From JAOABV01 sp964473505 (GTDB taxonomy: Bacteria; Hydrothermota; Tepidihabitantia; Tepidihabitantales; CAIPLT01), in contig CAYYPG010000020.1 of the NCBI GenBank assembly GCA_964473505.1, forward strand, positions 1 to 25,926: a stretch of 25,926 bases of DNA, written 5' to 3'. The notes under the pieces are model-generated. The model ran no database searches. It saw only the letters and a program-made list of their open reading frames with translations, and had not been told where the DNA came from. Shown here piece by piece: positions 23,173 to 25,926 of the stretch. The stretch's first letter is position 1, and the number at the start of each line of letters is the position of its first letter. A program made the position numbers and the translations under genes.

Positions 23173-24828
23173 ATGAAAATCGGTATCGCACAAATTAATC
23201 CAACTGTAGGAGATATAAGGGGGAATACGGATAAAATCATAAATTATATTCACCGTGCAAAAGCCCAAAAAGTTGATTTATTAATATTTCCGGAATTAGC
23301 TATCTGTGGTTATCCACCAAAAGATTTACTGTTAAAAAATGATTTTATTAGGGCGATTACGAAAAGTAATAAAGTTATCGCCCGAAGTTCGAAAAGAATT
23401 GCGGTAATTATCGGTACAGTCGTACCGAAGAGCAAACTACGGAAACCGATGAGTTTAGATGTTTCAATGATTAGCCATTTTCCGGGTTATACGCTATATA
23501 ATGCGGGTTTATTTATTAGTAAAGGTAAAATCATTGGTAGCCAGGCGAAAACTTACTTGCCTGATTATGATATTTTTGATGAGCTGCGGTATTTTATTCC
23601 CGCCACCGAATATAAGATCTTCGAACTTAAAGGACAGAAGATTGGCATAACGATTTGTGAAGATATTTGGAGAGATGATAAACCGATAAAGAACTTAATT
23701 GCCCAAGGAGCCAAGCTGATTGTTAATATTTCCGCTTCTCCATTCTACATTGGTAAATATCATAAACGGATGGCAATTGTTAAAAAATTAGCATCTAAAT
23801 ATCAGGTATCATTAGTTTACGCTAATTTAGTAGGTGGTCAAGATGATTTGGTTTTTGATGGAGGGTCTTTTGTCTATAGTGAAGATGGCAAATTGATTGG
23901 AAAGGCGAAGCGATTCGAAGAAGACTTAATTGTGATTGATTTAGACAAAAAGGTCTCGAGAAAAGAGACAAAAGCATCGGATGTTGCTGAGGTCTATTCC
24001 GCATTGGTATTAGGACTCAGAGATTATGTAAATAAGAATGGATTTGATAAGGTGGTTTTGGGGTTATCAGGTGGAATTGATTCTGCATTAGTTGCCTGTT
24101 TGGCGGTTGCCGCCTTGGGTCGTAATCGGGTTGTTTTGGTAATAATGCCTGGACCTTTTTCCTCGGCCTCGTCTAAGATTGATGCAACTAATCTGGCAAA
24201 CAATTTAGGCATTCAACCATTAAGAATTTCCATTGATGACATTTATGAGTCTTATCTGAAAACTTTAGCCGAACAATTTAGGGGATTACCTTTTAATATC
24301 ACGGAGGAGAATATCCAAGCCCGAATCCGCGGAAATATATTGATGGCGCTGGCGAATAAATTTGGTTATTTAGTATTAAGTACGAGTAATAAATCTGAAC
24401 TGGCAGTAGGTTATACAACTTTATACGGTGATATGGCTGGTGGTTTAGCGTTAATTTCTGATGTTCCCAAAACCTTAGTTTATAAATTATGTCATTTCAT
24501 TAATGCCCAAGCTAAAACGCCAATTATTCCCAAAAATATTTTTGAGAAAGCACCGTCTGCTGAATTACGGCCCAACCAAAAAGACCAAGATGATTTGCCA
24601 CCGTATGATATTTTAGATAAAATCTTATATTATTATATTGAAGAAAACTTAGGCAAAGATGAAATAATCAAAAAGGGGTTTAATAAGAAAATAGTTTCGG
24701 ATATTATTTACCGCGTTGACCATAATGAATATAAACGGCACCAAGCACCATTAGGTATCAAAATCACACCAAAGGCGTTCGGTTTTGGTCGACGCATGCC
24801 GATAACCAACGCATTTAATAATAATTAA
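23173..24828 (+). CDS. nadE: glutamine-hydrolysing NAD+ synthetase
   Basis: NadE converts deamido-NAD+ to NAD+ with ATP and glutamine in the cytoplasm. The 551-residue protein has two domains. An N-terminal nitrilase-type amidase (about 1-260) carries the catalytic triad E41 (FPELAICGYPPKDLL), K126 (QAKTYLPDYDIF) and C162 (ITICEDIW). The C-terminal synthetase carries the ATP-binding SGGIDSA loop (299-305) and STSNKSELAVGYTTLYGDMAGG. Length and all motifs are normal for the bacterial glutamine-dependent form. The ATG at 23173 follows a weak GTGAAACAGAAG leader. The gene is preceded by two promoter modules with a shared operator-like site, suggesting regulated transcription, and is monocistronic in this window. 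Confidence 0.95.
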   Translation: MKIGIAQINPTVGDIRGNTDKIINYIHRAKAQKVDLLIFPELAICGYPPKDLLLKNDFIRAITKSNKVIARSSKRIAVIIGTVVPKSKLRKPMSLDVSMISHFPGYTLYNAGLFISKGKIIGSQAKTYLPDYDIFDELRYFIPATEYKIFELKGQKIGITICEDIWRDDKPIKNLIAQGAKLIVNISASPFYIGKYHKRMAIVKKLASKYQVSLVYANLVGGQDDLVFDGGSFVYSEDGKLIGKAKRFEEDLIVIDLDKKVSRKETKASDVAEVYSALVLGLRDYVNKNGFDKVVLGLSGGIDSALVACLAVAALGRNRVVLVIMPGPFSSASSKIDATNLANNLGIQPLRISIDDIYESYLKTLAEQFRGLPFNITEENIQARIRGNILMALANKFGYLVLSTSNKSELAVGYTTLYGDMAGGLALISDVPKTLVYKLCHFINAQAKTPIIPKNIFEKAPSAELRPNQKDQDDLPPYDILDKILYYYIEENLGKDEIIKKGFNKKIVSDIIYRVDHNEYKRHQAPLGIKITPKAFGFGRRMPITNAFNNN

Positions 24829-24874
24829 CTGTAATTAAACCGGATATCCACCGACTATAAATTCTGATACTAAA

Positions 24875-25526
24875 TTAATAGTTTTGTTTTAACCATTTCA
24901 CTGACCGATATAAATCTTGAGAAGTGCCAATGGAATGTTCACCTTGGGTGATAACTAAGGTATCTTTTATCCCGTAGTCTTGAAATTTTCGATGCATTCG
25001 ATAATTGGCATTCAAATTCCAGTCTTTTTGCCTGGAGACCAAATAGATGAGATGATTTTGTAAGGTGGTCCATTGGGCAAAAGGTAATGCTTGCTCATGA
25101 GCACATTCAGCAATCACGCCTTGAAAACATTGTCGGATGGAGAAACATTGTGAATAGCGCCTGCACGCCTTGACCTGAAAAGCCATAAATAAATACTTTG
25201 GTTGTATCAATCGGATATTTTTTAATTGCCTTTTGATAAGTTTTGATAATATCTTTATCATTGACCATAATATCCCGATGATTTCGACTTTTATAACAAG
25301 AAAATAGTATCCAACCTAAACTATCACTGATAAATTTAATAGAATCCAAATCAGATTTTTTGCCCCAGAGCAACTTAAATATAATAAAGCAGGAACTCTT
25401 TTATTCGTATTAATAATTTTCTGGGAAGATATAACAACAGTCCGTGTCGGCATCACAATAAACATCTTTTGTCCAAAGAGCATTTGAGACAATAAATGTA
25501 ATAAATAATAAAAGAAAATATCCCAT
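24875..25526 (-). pseudogene. secreted esterase-like alpha/beta hydrolase broken by three frameshifts
   Basis: Reading the minus strand from ATG 25526 gives a signal peptide (MGYFLLLFITFIVSNALW). The sequence then continues in three further frames: RVPALLYLSCSGAK, next DLDSIKFISDSLGWILFSCY to the nucleophile elbow YGFSGQG and HPTMF, then QGVIAECAHEQALPFAQW to QGEHSIGTSQDLYRSVKWL at the end. The Ser in GFSGQG and the His of GEHS would be catalytic. The shifts fall in A/T homopolymers: near 25400 (A4), about 25360-25365 (A6) and 25124-25127 (T4 on the coding strand). Correcting one base at each restores about 215 residues resembling poly(3-hydroxybutyrate) depolymerase/esterase-type hydrolases. 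It is either a true pseudogene or sequencing error. Confidence 0.7.
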
Positions 25527-25926
25527 GAGACAAATTGTAATCAGAATTATTAATCAATCAAGAGCAAGTGAAGGTTGATAAAATCAAGACAGTGATTCTA
25601 ACAATTTTCGTCCTAATATGAACATAGCGGTTTTTAAGTTCTCAATTAGATTTTACCGGGAGTAATATTATCAAGTTCTTCTTTATTAGTTTGAGGTATT
25701 AACAATTATTGTTCTTGGATTTTTTGGTGGATTTTATTGAAGTAAACATTATTTATTATCTATGGTCCGAAGCATCAATAGTTTTAATCTAATATTCTCC
25801 TACATTATTATCAGTTAGACTCATAATGAGAAGTATCAATATTCTTGCATTCTTCAAAATTTATAATTAATATGAAAATTCTGAAAAAGTCTTATTGTTT
25901 TTTAATGATTTACACAAAACAAATTT
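25527..25926. other. non-coding right end of the window
   Basis: No ORF with a start signal is found in this AT-rich end. The last bases contain ATTTACACAAAAC (near 25908), which equals the inner part of the MITE-like terminal repeat, so another copy may begin or end here. The window edge prevents checking for its partner end. Confidence 0.5.

Overview
The window reads as chromosomal DNA of an AT-rich, probably anaerobic, Gram-negative bacterium. An outer membrane is implied by the ExbB/ExbD/TonB genes, a TonB-dependent receptor, a PorV/PorQ-like porin and two secreted proteins with FlgD-like C-terminal domains. That combination, the low-GC codon use and the repeat-rich spacers fit an uncultured FCB-group lineage such as candidate phylum WOR-3 (Stahlbacteria). 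The lineage is an inference from gene content, not from a marker gene.

Layout. 1-1556 is an AT-rich non-coding stretch with degenerate repeats, a perfect 17-bp palindrome and a promoter. 1557-3730 (+) is an exbB-exbD-exbD-tonB energy-transduction operon. A structured leader (3782-3914) precedes 3958-13996 (+): a secreted protein with Asp-box-like repeats, a terminator hairpin, a lipoprotein, a TonB-dependent receptor, a giant secreted protein and a PorV/PorQ-like barrel. A lone imidazolonepropionase gene (hutI) follows. 15306-17841 holds no gene but several tandem-repeat blocks and two small inverted-repeat elements. 17842-18579 (-) is a CofE-like ligase gene, followed by two more copies of the small element.

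19599-22308 (-) is a compact iron/thiol redox cluster. In transcription order it encodes a bacterioferritin-like protein, a 54-residue desulforedoxin-like protein, a rubrerythrin-type ferritin-like protein, a rubredoxin-cupin fusion, a glutaredoxin-like protein and a ferredoxin:disulfide-reductase catalytic domain fused to a rubredoxin. A near-consensus promoter lies upstream. 22309-23172 contains two copies of one promoter module ahead of nadE (23173-24828, +). The right end holds an esterase-like gene broken by three homopolymer frameshifts.

How the genes work together: ExbB/ExbD/TonB would power the receptor, which sits beside surface proteins and a PorV-like barrel, suggesting an uptake and/or secretion apparatus. 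The redox cluster looks like an oxygen/peroxide and iron-protection system, with electrons passing from ferredoxin through the rubredoxin-fused disulfide reductase to the neighbouring glutaredoxin, and ferritin-like and rubredoxin-like proteins handling iron and oxidants. The most notable features are this redox cluster, a family of four ~150-bp MITE-like elements (three with 8-bp target duplications), and the duplicated operator-promoter module before nadE. No rRNA, tRNA or CRISPR array was recognised.
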